This document shows, piece after piece, positions 17,264 to 26,631 of a stretch of 64,000 nucleotides of DNA. The notes beneath the pieces are model-generated. The model had not been told where the DNA came from, did no database searches, and worked only from the letters and a program-made list of their open reading frames with translations. Position numbers and translations under genes: made by a program. Position 1 is the first letter of the stretch; each line of letters opens with the position of its first letter. Origin of the DNA: Micromonospora sp. NBC_01699 (GTDB taxonomy: Bacteria; Actinomycetota; Actinomycetes; Mycobacteriales; Micromonosporaceae); contig NZ_CP109199.1 in the NCBI RefSeq assembly GCF_036250065.1, positions 1,612,001 to 1,676,000 of the forward strand, in the 5' to 3' direction.

Positions 17264-18459
17264 CGCCCCGGCGGTACCGTCGGACGAAGCGAATTCCGGA
17301 GCGTGAGCTGTGCCTTTGGCCACTCGTCGGCGATCATGGCGTAGAGCACGGTGTCCCGCCACGAGCCGTCCGGCCGCTGCCGGTGCCGACGCAGCACGCC
17401 TTCGCGCCGGGCGCCGAGCCGTTCGATCGCCCGCTGCGAGCGCTCGTTGCGGAGATCGGTGTGCCAGACCACCCGTTCCGCGCCCAGTACGTCGAAGGCC
17501 CGGCCGAGCAGGAGCAGTTTGGCCTCGGTGTTGATCCCGGTACGCCAGCTCGCCGGCCCGAGGAAGGTGTGCCCGATCGCCACCGTCCGCCGGGCCTCGT
17601 CCACCTCGTAGTAGGAGGTGCTGCCGACGACCCGGCCGGTCCGGGCGTCGCGCTGCACCCAGGGCACCCGGGTACCGGCGTGCTGGGAGCGCAGCGCCTC
17701 GGCGATGATCACGCGCAGGTCGTCGGGGTGTGCCGGGCGCGGGCTGGTCAGGTCGCGCCAGACCTCGGCGTCGTCGGTGGCCGCGTACAACTCGTCGGCG
17801 TGGGCGAGGTCCAGTGGCTCCAGTCGTACGTGCGCGCCGGCCATCGGGGCGGCGGTGAGCCAGGGGGAGCGCGGCGGGAGCAGGTAGTCGGGGACCGGCG
17901 CGGTGACCCCGGCGTCCGGCTCGGGCGGGCCGGCGACCTGCCGCAGCGGCAGCACCCCGGCCCAGTGCGGCAGGGCGTAGTCCTCGGCCTCGTCGATCAC
18001 CGGCCCGGTCCGGGCCCGGACCGACACCTCCCGCAGCGGCAGCGCCAGTACCGCCGTCTCGGCCAGTTCCCTGCGGGTCGGCGGGCGGCTGTCGGCGGCC
18101 CGACCCCGGCCCACCTTCTCCACCAGTGCGGTCATCGCGGCGAGTTTCTCGGCGGCTTCGGTGACCAGGTGGGCGGTGCCGTGCGCGACCACCGAGCGGT
18201 AGTTGGCGCTGTGGTGGAACTGGGACCGGCCGTAGACCAGGCCGTCGAGCAGGGTGACGCCGAGGCAGACCGGCAGCCCGTCCGGTCCACGGGCGGCGAG
18301 CAGTGGCCGGCCGCCGGTGGAGCCGTGCAGGTAGACCGTGTCGTCGACGCGTACGTGCAGGGTGGGCAGCAGTCTCGGTTCGCCGTCGACGGTGAAGGCG
18401 AGGGTGCAGTGGTACGCCTCGTCCAGGATCGCGTGCGCGGTGTCCCGCTGGTAGCTCAT
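17260..18459 (-). CDS. pyridoxamine-oxidase-like / GNAT acetyltransferase fusion
   Basis: 399 residues. The first 200 resemble FMN-binding split-barrel proteins (pyridoxamine 5'-phosphate oxidase-like: EPRLLPTLHVRVDDTVYLHG, and YRSVVAHGTAHLV). Residues about 235-390 are a GNAT acetyltransferase with MAGAHVRLEPLDLAHADEL, RTGINTEAKLLLLGRAFD and a C-terminal LYAMIADEWP. Such fusions are, to my knowledge, annotated in other actinomycetes. Context suggests modification of a small amine or amino acid which LeuE then exports, under control of the divergent PLP-binding regulator. The substrate is unknown. Confidence 0.85.
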   Translation of the reverse strand: MSYQRDTAHAILDEAYHCTLAFTVDGEPRLLPTLHVRVDDTVYLHGSTGGRPLLAARGPDGLPVCLGVTLLDGLVYGRSQFHHSANYRSVVAHGTAHLVTEAAEKLAAMTALVEKVGRGRAADSRPPTRRELAETAVLALPLREVSVRARTGPVIDEAEDYALPHWAGVLPLRQVAGPPEPDAGVTAPVPDYLLPPRSPWLTAAPMAGAHVRLEPLDLAHADELYAATDDAEVWRDLTSPRPAHPDDLRVIIAEALRSQHAGTRVPWVQRDARTGRVVGSTSYYEVDEARRTVAIGHTFLGPASWRTGINTEAKLLLLGRAFDVLGAERVVWHTDLRNERSQRAIERLGARREGVLRRHRQRPDGSWRDTVLYAMIADEWPKAQLTLRNSLRPTVPPGR

Positions 18460-18531
18460 CCGGTTGCGGCCTCGGTTGGCGGTGGTCTGTTGCGTCGGCT
18501 GGTACACCTGGCGCCTCCCCGATCGTTCTAG

Positions 18532-18537
18532 TACAAT
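18532..18537 (+). promoter_or_regulatory. -10 element of a leaderless mocR transcript
   Basis: TACAAT ends 9 nt before the GTG start at 18547, so transcription should begin at or just before the start codon. The AT-richer segment 18521-18546 is shared with the divergent gene and would also hold the regulator's operator. Confidence 0.55.
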
Positions 18538-18546
18538 CTCAAAACT

Positions 18547-19887
18547 GTGGCAGCACATTATCAGATCGAGGGTGGTACGGCAGCCGAGATTTCGGCCAGC
18601 GTCGAAACCGGCGTACGCGTCGGCGCCCTGCCCGCGGGGGCGACGCTGCCATCGGTCCGGGGCCTGGCCGGACAGCTCGCCGTCAGCCCGGCAACGGTGG
18701 CCAAGGCGTACCAGACGCTGCGCCAGCGCGGGCTGGTCGAGACCGCCGGGCGCAACGGCACGCGGATTCGGCCCCGACCACCGGTCGCCGCCGCCCGCTC
18801 GGCGCTGCGGCTGCCCCCGGTGGCCGGTGCGCTCGACCTGTCCACCGGCGAACCCGACCACCGGCTGTTGCCCGCGTTCGCGCCGCACCTGGCCGCCCTC
18901 GCCCACACCGGCGGCGCCCCGATCGGCTACGGCGACGCCGGGGTGCTGCCCGAACTGGTCGACCTCGCCGGGCGCCGACTGACCGCCGACGGGGTGCCGG
19001 CCGACGCGATCACCGTCACCAGCGGCGCGCTCGACGGCATCGAACGACTGCTCACCGCCCACCTGCGCCCCGGTGACCCGGTCGGCGTCGAGGACCCCGG
19101 CTGGGCCAACCTGCTCGACCTGGTCGCCGCGCTGGGCTTCCAACCGGTCGGCGTACGGGTCGACGACGACGGCCCCACCCCGGCCGGCGTACGGGCCGCG
19201 CTGGCCGTCGGCGTACGGGCGCTGGTGGTCACCAGCCGGGCGCAGAACCCGACCGGGGCCGCGGTGACCGCCGACCGGGCGGCGATCCTGCGCGACCTGC
19301 TCGGCGCCCATCACGACCTGCTGTTGATCGAGGACGACCACGCCGCCGAACTCGCCGCGCTGCCGCTGCACAGCCTGGCCGGGGTGACCCGGAGCTGGGC
19401 CTTCGTCCGTTCGGCCAGCAAGCCCTACGGCCCGGACCTGCGCCTCGCGGTGCTCGCCGGGGACGAGGCGACGGTGGCCCGGGTCGCCGGCCGGATGCGG
19501 GTCGGTGCCGGTTGGGTCTCCACCATGCTGCAACGGCTCGCCATCCGGCTCTGGAGCGACCCGGAGGTGGCCGCCGGGGTGGCCGCCGCCGGCGAGAGCT
19601 ACCAGCGACGGCGGGAGGGCCTGCGGGCGGCGCTGGCCCGGCGGGGCCTGACCGCCCACGGCCGCAGCGGGATCAACGTCTGGCTGCCGGTGCCGGACGA
19701 GATCCGCGCGGTGACCGGGCTGCGCGACGCCGGTTACGCGGTCGCGCCCGGCTCGCTCTACCGGCTCGCCACCGGACCGGCCGTCCGGATCACCATCAGC
19801 CCGCTCACCGACGGCGACATCGAACCGCTGGCCGACGCGCTGCTGCGGGTGACCGAGACCGGCGCACCCACCCCGTTCGGCGCCTGA
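18547..19887 (+). CDS. MocR-type (GntR/aminotransferase) transcriptional regulator
   Basis: 446 residues. An N-terminal GntR winged helix (residues 10-75, LPSVRGLAGQLAVSPATVAKAY) is fused to a fold-type I aminotransferase domain. The PLP-binding Lys lies in RSASKPYGPDLRLAVLAG, and NPTGAAVT and IEDDHA are the substrate- and PLP-anchor motifs. MocR proteins such as PdxR and PtsJ sense PLP or an amino-acid aldimine and control vitamin B6 or amino-acid genes. The divergent PNPOx-like/GNAT gene is the obvious target. GTG start, apparently leaderless. Confidence 0.92.
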   Translation: MAAHYQIEGGTAAEISASVETGVRVGALPAGATLPSVRGLAGQLAVSPATVAKAYQTLRQRGLVETAGRNGTRIRPRPPVAAARSALRLPPVAGALDLSTGEPDHRLLPAFAPHLAALAHTGGAPIGYGDAGVLPELVDLAGRRLTADGVPADAITVTSGALDGIERLLTAHLRPGDPVGVEDPGWANLLDLVAALGFQPVGVRVDDDGPTPAGVRAALAVGVRALVVTSRAQNPTGAAVTADRAAILRDLLGAHHDLLLIEDDHAAELAALPLHSLAGVTRSWAFVRSASKPYGPDLRLAVLAGDEATVARVAGRMRVGAGWVSTMLQRLAIRLWSDPEVAAGVAAAGESYQRRREGLRAALARRGLTAHGRSGINVWLPVPDEIRAVTGLRDAGYAVAPGSLYRLATGPAVRITISPLTDGDIEPLADALLRVTETGAPTPFGA

Positions 19888-19948
19888 CCCGCCCAGGGTG
19901 TGCGGGACCCGGCGCATGAGCACGGTCGGCCGGGGTAGAAGTGGTTCC

Positions 19949-20638
19949 ATGGCGCAGACCCGGACCGCCCCCGGCGCACAGGAGTTCATCCCGCCCGGCG
20001 CGAGGAGCCTGACCGCACTGCGTACGGCAGCGGCCTCCTGCGAGGGCTGCGACCTGTACGCCGAGGCGAACCAGACGGTCTTCGGCCGGGGTGCCGCCCA
20101 CGCTCGGGTGGTCATGGTCGGTGAGCAGCCCGGCGACGTGGAAGACCGCGAAGGGGTGCCGTTCGTCGGTCCGGCGGGCAGGGTGCTGCGCCGGGCGGTT
20201 GACGACGCCGGCCTGGACCCGGCACAGCTCTATCTCACGAACGCTGTCAAGCACTTCCGGCACACGGTGCGCGGCAAGCGGCGGCTGCACCAGACCCCGG
20301 ACCAGACCCACATCGTCGCCTGCCGGCCCTGGCTGGTCGCCGAGTTCGCCGTACTGCGCCCGGAGGTTGTCGTGGTGCTCGGCGCGATCGCCGCGAAGGC
20401 GCTGCTCGGCCCGGCGTTCCGGGTCACCCGCGAGCGCGGGGTGCTGCTGCCGTGGCCGGAGTCCGCCCAGCGCCCGGAGGACTTCACCCGGCGATCGAGC
20501 ACCGCGAACGGGCCGGTCGAGCCGACCCGTCTGCTGGCCACCATCCACCCCTCGGCGGTGCTGCGCTCCGACGACCGGGACACCGCGTACGCCGGCCTGG
20601 TCGCCGACCTGACCGTGGCCGCCGGGGCACTGGCCTGA
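19949..20638 (+). CDS. udgX: UdgX-type uracil-DNA glycosylase
   Basis: 229 residues of the family 4-like UDG superfamily: motif A GEQPGDVED, N-terminal Cys pair CEGCDLY, and motif B HPSAVLR. Between the motifs is GKRRLHQTP, matching the KRRIH loop that defines UdgX, whose His forms a covalent bond to the uracil-excised abasic site. It is therefore predicted to be a suicide-type uracil-DNA binder. Metal-cluster Cys residues are at least partly present. A TAGAAG box 7 nt before the ATG suggests a leaderless message. A 27-bp tandem duplication spans its stop codon. Confidence 0.88.
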   Translation: MAQTRTAPGAQEFIPPGARSLTALRTAAASCEGCDLYAEANQTVFGRGAAHARVVMVGEQPGDVEDREGVPFVGPAGRVLRRAVDDAGLDPAQLYLTNAVKHFRHTVRGKRRLHQTPDQTHIVACRPWLVAEFAVLRPEVVVVLGAIAAKALLGPAFRVTRERGVLLPWPESAQRPEDFTRRSSTANGPVEPTRLLATIHPSAVLRSDDRDTAYAGLVADLTVAAGALA

Positions 20639-20686
20639 GCAAGCCCGCTGCGCCGGTAAGCCTGAGCAAGCCCGCTGCGCCGGTAA
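20633..20686. repeat. 27-bp perfect tandem duplication across the udgX stop codon
   Basis: Copies 20633-20659 and 20660-20686 are identical. The first contains the TGA (20636-20638). Confidence 0.95.
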
Positions 20687-20813
20687 CCGGGGTTGTGCCC
20701 GTTCGCGGTGGTGGTGCCGGTGGCGCTAGCGTTGGCGGTCGGCGTCGGGCGGATGATGGCGCGGCGACCCGGCCACGCGCGCCGGGTCGGGCGGATGCGA
20801 GGGGGTTGGGCCG

Positions 20814-21014
20814 GTGCGGCTGACGGATTTCTGGACGCGGCTGGAGCAGGTGTTCGGCTCGGCGTACGCGACCAGCATCGCCGCCGATCAGGTGCTGTCC
20901 CAGTTGGGTGGCCGAACGGTCACGCAGGCGCTCGCCGAGGGTGAGGCGACGGTGGTCGTCTGGCGCGCGGTGGTTGCGGCGTACCCCGATCGAGTGCCCG
21001 CCCGACTACGCTGA
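20814..21014 (+). CDS. DUF3046 small protein upstream of recA
   Basis: 66 residues, GTG start with a G-rich site upstream. MRLTDFWTRLEQVFG and GRTVTQALAEGEATVVVWRA match DUF3046, a short actinobacterial family regularly found just upstream of recA. Function unknown. The gap to recA carries a LexA-box candidate, so it is probably transcribed separately from recA. Confidence 0.85.
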   Translation: MRLTDFWTRLEQVFGSAYATSIAADQVLSQLGGRTVTQALAEGEATVVVWRAVVAAYPDRVPARLR

Positions 21015-21051
21015 GCTGCCGTTATTGCCTTGTGGCGTGTCGTGGACGTTG

Positions 21052-21067
21052 TCGTACACCTGTTCGG
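21052..21067. promoter_or_regulatory. LexA-binding site (SOS box) upstream of recA
   Basis: TCGTACACCTGTTCGG matches the actinobacterial/Bacillus SOS consensus TCGAAC-N4-GTTCGA with two mismatches. It is about 130 bp before the recA ATG and in the correct gap. LexA is encoded in the same window. Confidence 0.65.
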
Positions 21068-21197
21068 CTATTGTCCACAGCGGGGTGCTCGTCCACAGCT
21101 CACGGCCGGTCGGCTGTTTTCTGTCGGACCTAGCGCCTAGCGTGTCCGCGTGACGAAAAGTTCAGCAAAGACGCCGGCGAAGGCAGGGGTGGCAACC

Positions 21198-22244
21198 ATG
21201 GCGCCAGGACCTGACCGGGAGAAGGCACTAGACCTTGCTCTCGCTCAGATCGACAAGCAGTTCGGTAAGGGCTCGGTGATGCGGCTGGGCGAACGGCCGC
21301 AGATCCAGATGGCCGTTATCCCGACCGGCTCGATCGCACTCGATGTGGCACTCGGCGTGGGCGGTCTGCCCAGGGGCCGGGTGGTCGAGATCTACGGCCC
21401 GGAGAGCAGCGGTAAGACCACCGTGGCGCTGCACGCGGTGGCGAGCGCCCAGCGGGCCGGCGGTATCGCGGCCTTCATCGACGCCGAGCACGCGCTCGAC
21501 CCGGAATACGCCAAGGCGCTCGGGGTCGACACCGACGCGATGCTGGTCTCCCAGCCGGACACCGGTGAGCAGGCGCTGGAGATCGCGGACATGCTGATCC
21601 GCTCCGGCGCGCTGGACATCATCGTGATCGACTCGGTGGCCGCACTGGTGCCCCGGGCCGAGATCGAGGGCGAGATGGGCGACAGCCACGTGGGCCTCCA
21701 GGCCCGGCTGATGAGCCAGGCGCTGCGGAAGATCACCGGTGTGCTCAGCAACACCAACACCACCGCGATCTTCATCAACCAGCTCCGGGAGAAGATCGGC
21801 GTGATGTTCGGCAGCCCGGAGACCACCACCGGTGGTCGGGCGCTGAAGTTCTACGCGTCGGTCCGTCTCGACGTACGCCGGATCGAGAGCCTCAAGGACG
21901 GCACCGACGTGGTCGGTAACCGGACCAGGGTCAAGGTGGTGAAGAACAAGGTCGCCGCGCCGTTCAAACAGGCCGAGTTCGACATCATGTACGGCAAGGG
22001 CATCTCCCGCGAGGGCTCGCTGATCGACGTCGGCGTGGAGCAGACGATCATCCGCAAGTCCGGTGCCTGGTACACCTACGACGGTGACCAGCTCGGCCAG
22101 GGCAAGGAGAAGGCCCGGGAGTTCCTCAAGGAGAACCCGGACGTGGCCGCCGAGATCGAGAAGAAGATCCTGGAGAAGCTCGGTGTCGGGGTCAGCACTA
22201 GCGACGCCGCGGGCGGCCCGGAGCTGCCGCCGGTGGACTTCTGA
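21198..22244 (+). CDS. recA: recombinase RecA
   Basis: 348 residues from ATG 21198, which has AGGGGTGG just upstream; a GTG at 21150 would add 16 residues. Contains Walker [31 protein letters not shown] (Walker B region), the L2-loop segment [19 protein letters not shown] and the C-terminal acidic end. No intein. RecA drives homologous recombination and stimulates LexA self-cleavage. Followed after 26 bp by recX. Confidence 0.98.
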   Translation: MAPGPDREKALDLALAQIDKQFGKGSVMRLGERPQIQMAVIPTGSIALDVALGVGGLPRGRVVEIYGPESSGKTTVALHAVASAQRAGGIAAFIDAEHALDPEYAKALGVDTDAMLVSQPDTGEQALEIADMLIRSGALDIIVIDSVAALVPRAEIEGEMGDSHVGLQARLMSQALRKITGVLSNTNTTAIFINQLREKIGVMFGSPETTTGGRALKFYASVRLDVRRIESLKDGTDVVGNRTRVKVVKNKVAAPFKQAEFDIMYGKGISREGSLIDVGVEQTIIRKSGAWYTYDGDQLGQGKEKAREFLKENPDVAAEIEKKILEKLGVGVSTSDAAGGPELPPVDF

Positions 22245-22270
22245 CCGGTCGCCGATTCTTCCTCTGCATC

Positions 22271-23212
22271 ATGGCTGGACGACGTGGAGCCCGCTCGGGG
22301 CGCGGCTGGGATGCCGCACCGCCCCGATCGGGTGGTGGCACAGTGGGGCGTTCGCGGCGGGGCCGTGCCGCGAACGCCGATCCGACCGGTGGCTTCGGAC
22401 CGCCCGGTGACGCCGGTCCGCCGGGCCGGCCAGGAGACGATCAGGGCTGGTCCGAGGACAATCGGGGCCGGTCCGAGAACAATCAGGGCCGGTCCGAAGG
22501 CAATCAGGGCTGGTCCGAGGAGGACCAGGGCTGGCCGGCGGGCGCCTCGACGTCGCCGGGCCACACCGACGGTGTCGGGTCCGGCTCGGAGCAGCCGGCC
22601 GGGGCCGGCGGTCGACGGCGCGGCCGTGGTGGGGACGCCGCCGTTGCCGGGCCGCCACGCGACGAGGGCGAACTGGCCCGGGAGATCTGCCTGCGCCAAC
22701 TCGCCGTGCGCCCGCGTACCCGGGCCGAGCTGGCGACCGCGCTCGCCCGACGGGGCATCAGTGAAGAGGTCGCCCACCAGGTGCTCGACCGGTATGACGA
22801 GGTCGGCATCATCGACGACGCCGCCTTCGCGCGGGCCTGGGTCACCAGTCGCCACCAGGGGCGGGGTCTGGCCCGCCGGGCGCTGGCCAACGAGCTGCGG
22901 CAACGGGGTGTCGACAGCGACATCGCCACCGAGGCGCTCGGCGAACTGGACGAGACGACCGAGGGCGAGACCGCCCGCACCCTGGTGGATCGCAAACTGA
23001 GGACCGCACGGGGCACGCCGGACGCGGTGTTCCGCCGGCTGGTGGCGATGCTCGCCCGCAAGGGCTATCCGCCCGGCGTGGCGATCCGGGCGGTCAAGGA
23101 CGCGCTGGCGGCGCAGAGCGCCGAGGCGGCCGAGTTCGCCGAGCACATCGACCCGGACGCGCTCGCCGACGCCGAGTCGGAACTCGACCGGGACGGCCGC
23201 GCGGGCCAGTAG
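22271..23212 (+). CDS. recX: RecX regulator with long repetitive N-terminal extension
   Basis: 313 residues. Only the last 185 (from about DEGELAREICLRQLAVRPRT) form the three-repeat helical RecX fold that inhibits RecA filament growth. The first 125 residues are disordered and Gly/Arg/Asp-rich, containing about five heptapeptide units of the type DNQGRSE between residues 56 and 90 (bases 22436-22540, 21-bp repeat). The true start could lie further in, since ATG 22271 has no good ribosome site. The stop codon is inside a 29-bp tandem duplication. Confidence 0.85.
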   Translation: MAGRRGARSGRGWDAAPPRSGGGTVGRSRRGRAANADPTGGFGPPGDAGPPGRPGDDQGWSEDNRGRSENNQGRSEGNQGWSEEDQGWPAGASTSPGHTDGVGSGSEQPAGAGGRRRGRGGDAAVAGPPRDEGELAREICLRQLAVRPRTRAELATALARRGISEEVAHQVLDRYDEVGIIDDAAFARAWVTSRHQGRGLARRALANELRQRGVDSDIATEALGELDETTEGETARTLVDRKLRTARGTPDAVFRRLVAMLARKGYPPGVAIRAVKDALAAQSAEAAEFAEHIDPDALADAESELDRDGRAGQ

Positions 23213-23247
23213 CGCCACGGGACGGCCGCGCGGGCCAGTAGCGACAC
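23190..23247. repeat. 29-bp tandem duplication across the recX stop codon
   Basis: Copies 23190-23218 and 23219-23247 differ at one base and are followed by the start of a third. The first contains the TAG (23210-23212). Confidence 0.92.
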
Positions 23248-23755
23248 GGGACGTCCCGCCCGGCGGCGGCAACCGCCGGGCCGGGCACCCGACCACTTCT
23301 CGCCGGCCGGCTCGTCCGGGTATGCCCCACCCGTCATGAGCTGCGGGTAGGCATCCGTGTGCCGTACGTCCGACTCATGCTGGATCATGAGTCCTTGACC
23401 GAAGGGCACCTCGCGACCTAGCCTCGCGTTACAGGTGAGACTGCCCGACCATCGCAGGCTAAACGCACAACATAGATCGCGTAACAGTACGGCATCACTT
23501 TGGCCAGTTCAGGGGCCAGATAGCGCGTCACCGGACAGGCCGATTCGGTGACGTCACGAACACGGTTCCCGGCCTTCGGCGGTGTCCCAACACACCGCCG
23601 ATGGAACCTATCCTCGGCCAGCCGCCTCGGTCGGGCGTATCGACAGCCGTGGGGCGCGTCACAGGAGGGCGACCCTCCGGCGCCGGGCGGTGAGGGGAGG
23701 CGGCCATGACCGGGCGGCGCAGGGACATCGGGACGAGTCGCTGTGGAGCGTCGGC
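23248..23755 (+). promoter_or_regulatory. long recX-rny gap with a candidate rny promoter
   Basis: About 500 bp without a convincing gene. TTGACC (23395-23400), an 18-bp spacer and TAGCCT (23419-23424) resemble a principal-sigma promoter. The stretch to the rny start would then be a 5' untranslated region of over 300 nt. I see no recognisable RNA in it. An in-frame extension of rny from 23582 is open but lacks coding character. Confidence 0.4.
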
Positions 23756-25531
23756 ATGAGCGCGCTTGAGTGGGGGTTGCTCACCGCGATCGCCGTGTTG
23801 GCCGCCCTCGTACTGGTCGCTCTGGTGCTGGGCGCGCGGGCGCTGCGCAGGATCGGTCTCACCGGGACCGGCCCGGCGTCGGACGACTCCGCCTTCGTCG
23901 CGGAGAAGGACCGCCAGGAGCAGTCGCTCGCGGCGCTGCGGTCCGCCGCCGACGAGGCGTACACGACGGTGGACACGGCCAAGTCGGCCGCTGCCGCCGC
24001 GCGGGCCGAGGCCGCCGCCGCGAAGGCCGAGGCGAGCGCGGCCCGAGCCGAGGCCCGTCGGGTGCTGGACGCGGCCCGGGTCGAGGCGGACACCGTGCTC
24101 GACCGGGCACACCGTCAGGCCGAGACCGACGCCGAGCAGGTACGGACCGCGGCCCGGCGCAGCGGTGAGCGGGAGATCGCCTCCCTCGCCGCCACGATCA
24201 AGGAACAGGCCGTCGAGCTCGAACGGCGGGCGGCCAGGATGGACGAGCGGGAGCGGCTGCACACCGAGGAGGTCGAGCGGCTCACCGAGCGGGAACGCCG
24301 GCTGACCGCGGCGGCGACCGAGCTGACCGAGCGGGAGGCCGCCCTGGCCGTCCGGGAGGCGGCCCTGGTCGAGGCCGAGGAGCTGCGCAGGCGGGAGCTG
24401 GAACGGGTGGCCGGCCTGACCGCCGACGCGGCCCGTGGCGAGCTGGTCGAGGCGATCGAGGGTCAGGCCAAGCGCGAGGCGGCGCTCCTGGTCCGGGACA
24501 TCGAGGCCGACGCGCGTAACACCGCCGACCAGCGGGCCCGGCACATAGTGGTGGACGCGATCCAGCGGGTGGCCAGCGAGCAGACCGCGGAGAGCGTGGT
24601 CAGCGTGCTGCACCTGCCCGGCGACGAGATGAAGGGCCGGATCATCGGCCGCGAGGGGCGCAACATCCGCGCCTTCGAATCCGTCACCGGGGTCAACCTG
24701 ATCATCGACGACACCCCCGAGGCGGTACTGCTCTCCTGCTTCGACCCGGTACGCCGGGAGATCGGCCGGCTCACCCTGGAGAAGCTGGTGCTGGACGGCC
24801 GGATCCACCCGCACCGGATCGAGGAGGTCTTCGAGACCGCCAAGCACGAGGTGGAGCGGCTCTGCCAGCGGGCCGCCGAGGATGCCCTGGTCGAGGTCGG
24901 TATCACCGAGATCCACCCCGAGCTGGTCACCCTGCTCGGTCGGCTGCGCTACCGGACGTCGTACGGGCAGAACGTGCTCAAGCACCTGGTCGAGACCGCG
25001 CACATCGCCGGGATCATGGCGGCGGAGTTGCGGTTGGACGCCCCGACGATCAAGCGGTGTGCGTTCCTGCACGACATCGGCAAGGCGCTCACCCACGAGG
25101 TCGAGGGTAGCCACGCGCTGATCGGCGCCGACCTGGCCCGCAAGTACGGGGAGTCCGACGAGGTGGTGCACGCGATCGAGGCGCACCACAACGAGGTGCA
25201 GCCGCAGACCATCGAGGCGGTGCTGACCCAGGCGTCGGACGCCTGTTCCGGTGGTCGGCCGGGCGCGCGCCGGGAGAGCCTGGAGGCGTACGTCAAGCGG
25301 CTGGAGCGGATCGAGGAGATCGCCGGTAACAAGTCCGGGGTGGAGAAGGTCTTCGCCATGCAGGCGGGTCGGGAGATCCGGGTGATGGTGAAGCCGGACG
25401 ACGTCGACGACATCGGTGCGGCGGTGCTGGCCCGTGACGTGGCCAAGCAGATCGAGGAGGAGCTGACCTATCCGGGTCAGATCCGGGTCACCGTCGTACG
25501 CGAGTCCCGGGTCACCGAGATCGCCCGCTGA
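23756..25531 (+). CDS. rny: ribonuclease Y
   Basis: 591 residues: one N-terminal membrane helix (residues 5-28), a 180-residue Ala/Glu/Arg coiled coil, a KH domain (GDEMKGRIIGREGRNIRAFE near 295-315) and an HD domain (FLHDIGKALTHEVEGSHA near 440). This is the complete architecture of membrane-anchored endoribonuclease Y. GGAG lies 8 nt before the ATG. The recA-recX-rny order is usual in Micromonosporaceae-like genomes. It converges on gluD across a strong hairpin. Confidence 0.95.
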   Translation: MSALEWGLLTAIAVLAALVLVALVLGARALRRIGLTGTGPASDDSAFVAEKDRQEQSLAALRSAADEAYTTVDTAKSAAAAARAEAAAAKAEASAARAEARRVLDAARVEADTVLDRAHRQAETDAEQVRTAARRSGEREIASLAATIKEQAVELERRAARMDERERLHTEEVERLTERERRLTAAATELTEREAALAVREAALVEAEELRRRELERVAGLTADAARGELVEAIEGQAKREAALLVRDIEADARNTADQRARHIVVDAIQRVASEQTAESVVSVLHLPGDEMKGRIIGREGRNIRAFESVTGVNLIIDDTPEAVLLSCFDPVRREIGRLTLEKLVLDGRIHPHRIEEVFETAKHEVERLCQRAAEDALVEVGITEIHPELVTLLGRLRYRTSYGQNVLKHLVETAHIAGIMAAELRLDAPTIKRCAFLHDIGKALTHEVEGSHALIGADLARKYGESDEVVHAIEAHHNEVQPQTIEAVLTQASDACSGGRPGARRESLEAYVKRLERIEEIAGNKSGVEKVFAMQAGREIRVMVKPDDVDDIGAAVLARDVAKQIEEELTYPGQIRVTVVRESRVTEIAR

Positions 25532-25555
25532 CCGGGGAACCACCCGGATACGAAG

Positions 25556-25593
25556 GAACCCGGGTCACAGCCGGTGGGGATGGACCCGGGTTC
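25556..25593. terminator. 11-bp perfect hairpin between rny and gluD
   Basis: GAACCCGGGTC (25556-25566) pairs with GACCCGGGTTC (25583-25593) around 16 nt. It lies between convergent genes, so it can terminate from both sides. Confidence 0.8.
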
Positions 25594-25616
25594 GGTCGGT
25601 GCGGATGGATCGCCGT

Positions 25617-26585
25617 TCAGGCGGCGCCGCTTCCGTCGGCGCCGGCACGGGCCGGCGTCATGACGGCGATCGGCGGGAGGCCCTTGGTCTTGCGCCCCCG
25701 GGCGAGCCGACGCTGGACGTACTCGGCGAGCTTGGAGAGCAGGTAGTTCAGCAGGATGTAGATGGCGCCGACCACGGCGTACACCTGGATCGGGTTCTCC
25801 AGGTTTCCGATGAGGAATGCACTGACCCGGAGCACCTCCTCGTAGCCGATGATGAAGCCGAGTGAGGTGTCCTTGAGGACCACCACCAGTTGGCTGATCA
25901 GCGCCGGCAGCATGATCCGCAGCGCCTGGGGCAGCAGGATCATGCGGGTGATCTGGAACGAGCTGAGGCCGCAGGCCAGGGCCGCCTCGCGTTGGCCGCC
26001 GGGCAGCCCCTCCATCCCGGAGCGCATGATCTCACCGATCACCACGCTGTTGTAGATGGTCAGGCCGATCACCAGGTACCAGAGTCGGTCGCCGAGGTCG
26101 ACGCCGAGATCGGGCAGGGCGGTCGCCACGAAGAAGATGGTGATCACGACCGGGAGGCCCCGGAAGACCTCGACGCAGAACCGGGTGATCGTGTTGAGCA
26201 GCCAACTCAGCACCCGCAGTCCGAGCGCGGCCGGGGCGGGGAGGCCGACGAAGCGCCGCTCGCGCAGTGCCTTGAGCTGGACCCGCAGGACGGCCAGTGC
26301 GAGGCCGACGACCAGCGAGCCGACGATCGCCAGGCCGGCGGCGGTGAGGGTGGCGACGAAGCCGTCCCGGATCCGGGCCCAGACCAGGGAGAAGACCTCG
26401 TTGTCCGGGTCGACCAGCGGTCCCCACTTTTCCATCGTGAACTGGCCGCTCTCGTCCAGCGGCCGGTAGACGAGGAAGTAGGCGAAGGCGACGACGCCGA
26501 TGACGGCGATCACGCTGCCGATCAGGGTCAACCGCCGGGCGCGTGGGCCGGGGTTGTCGTAGAGCACCGACTGCTGCTGGTTCAT
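25617..26585 (-). CDS. gluD: glutamate-type ABC importer permease (GluD-like)
   Basis: 322 residues with five or more membrane helices and the polar amino-acid permease EAA loop (GGQREAALACGLSSFQITRMILLPQ in part: EAALACGLSS). The 80-residue N-terminal extension with an extra helix is typical of GluD in actinobacteria. GAGGA precedes the ATG. Last gene of the gluABCD unit; it pairs with GluC as heterodimer around the GluA ATPase. Confidence 0.9.
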   Translation of the reverse strand: MNQQQSVLYDNPGPRARRLTLIGSVIAVIGVVAFAYFLVYRPLDESGQFTMEKWGPLVDPDNEVFSLVWARIRDGFVATLTAAGLAIVGSLVVGLALAVLRVQLKALRERRFVGLPAPAALGLRVLSWLLNTITRFCVEVFRGLPVVITIFFVATALPDLGVDLGDRLWYLVIGLTIYNSVVIGEIMRSGMEGLPGGQREAALACGLSSFQITRMILLPQALRIMLPALISQLVVVLKDTSLGFIIGYEEVLRVSAFLIGNLENPIQVYAVVGAIYILLNYLLSKLAEYVQRRLARGRKTKGLPPIAVMTPARAGADGSGAA

Positions 26586-26631
26586 GCCGCGTCCTCGCCG
26601 TGCGTCGCGTACCGCTCGATGTTTCGCTCGT

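Noticed and set aside
21150-21197. GTG 21150 as recA start
   Set aside because: Adds 16 Lys/Ala residues without a ribosome site; ATG 21198 has AGGGGTGG and matches the family start.
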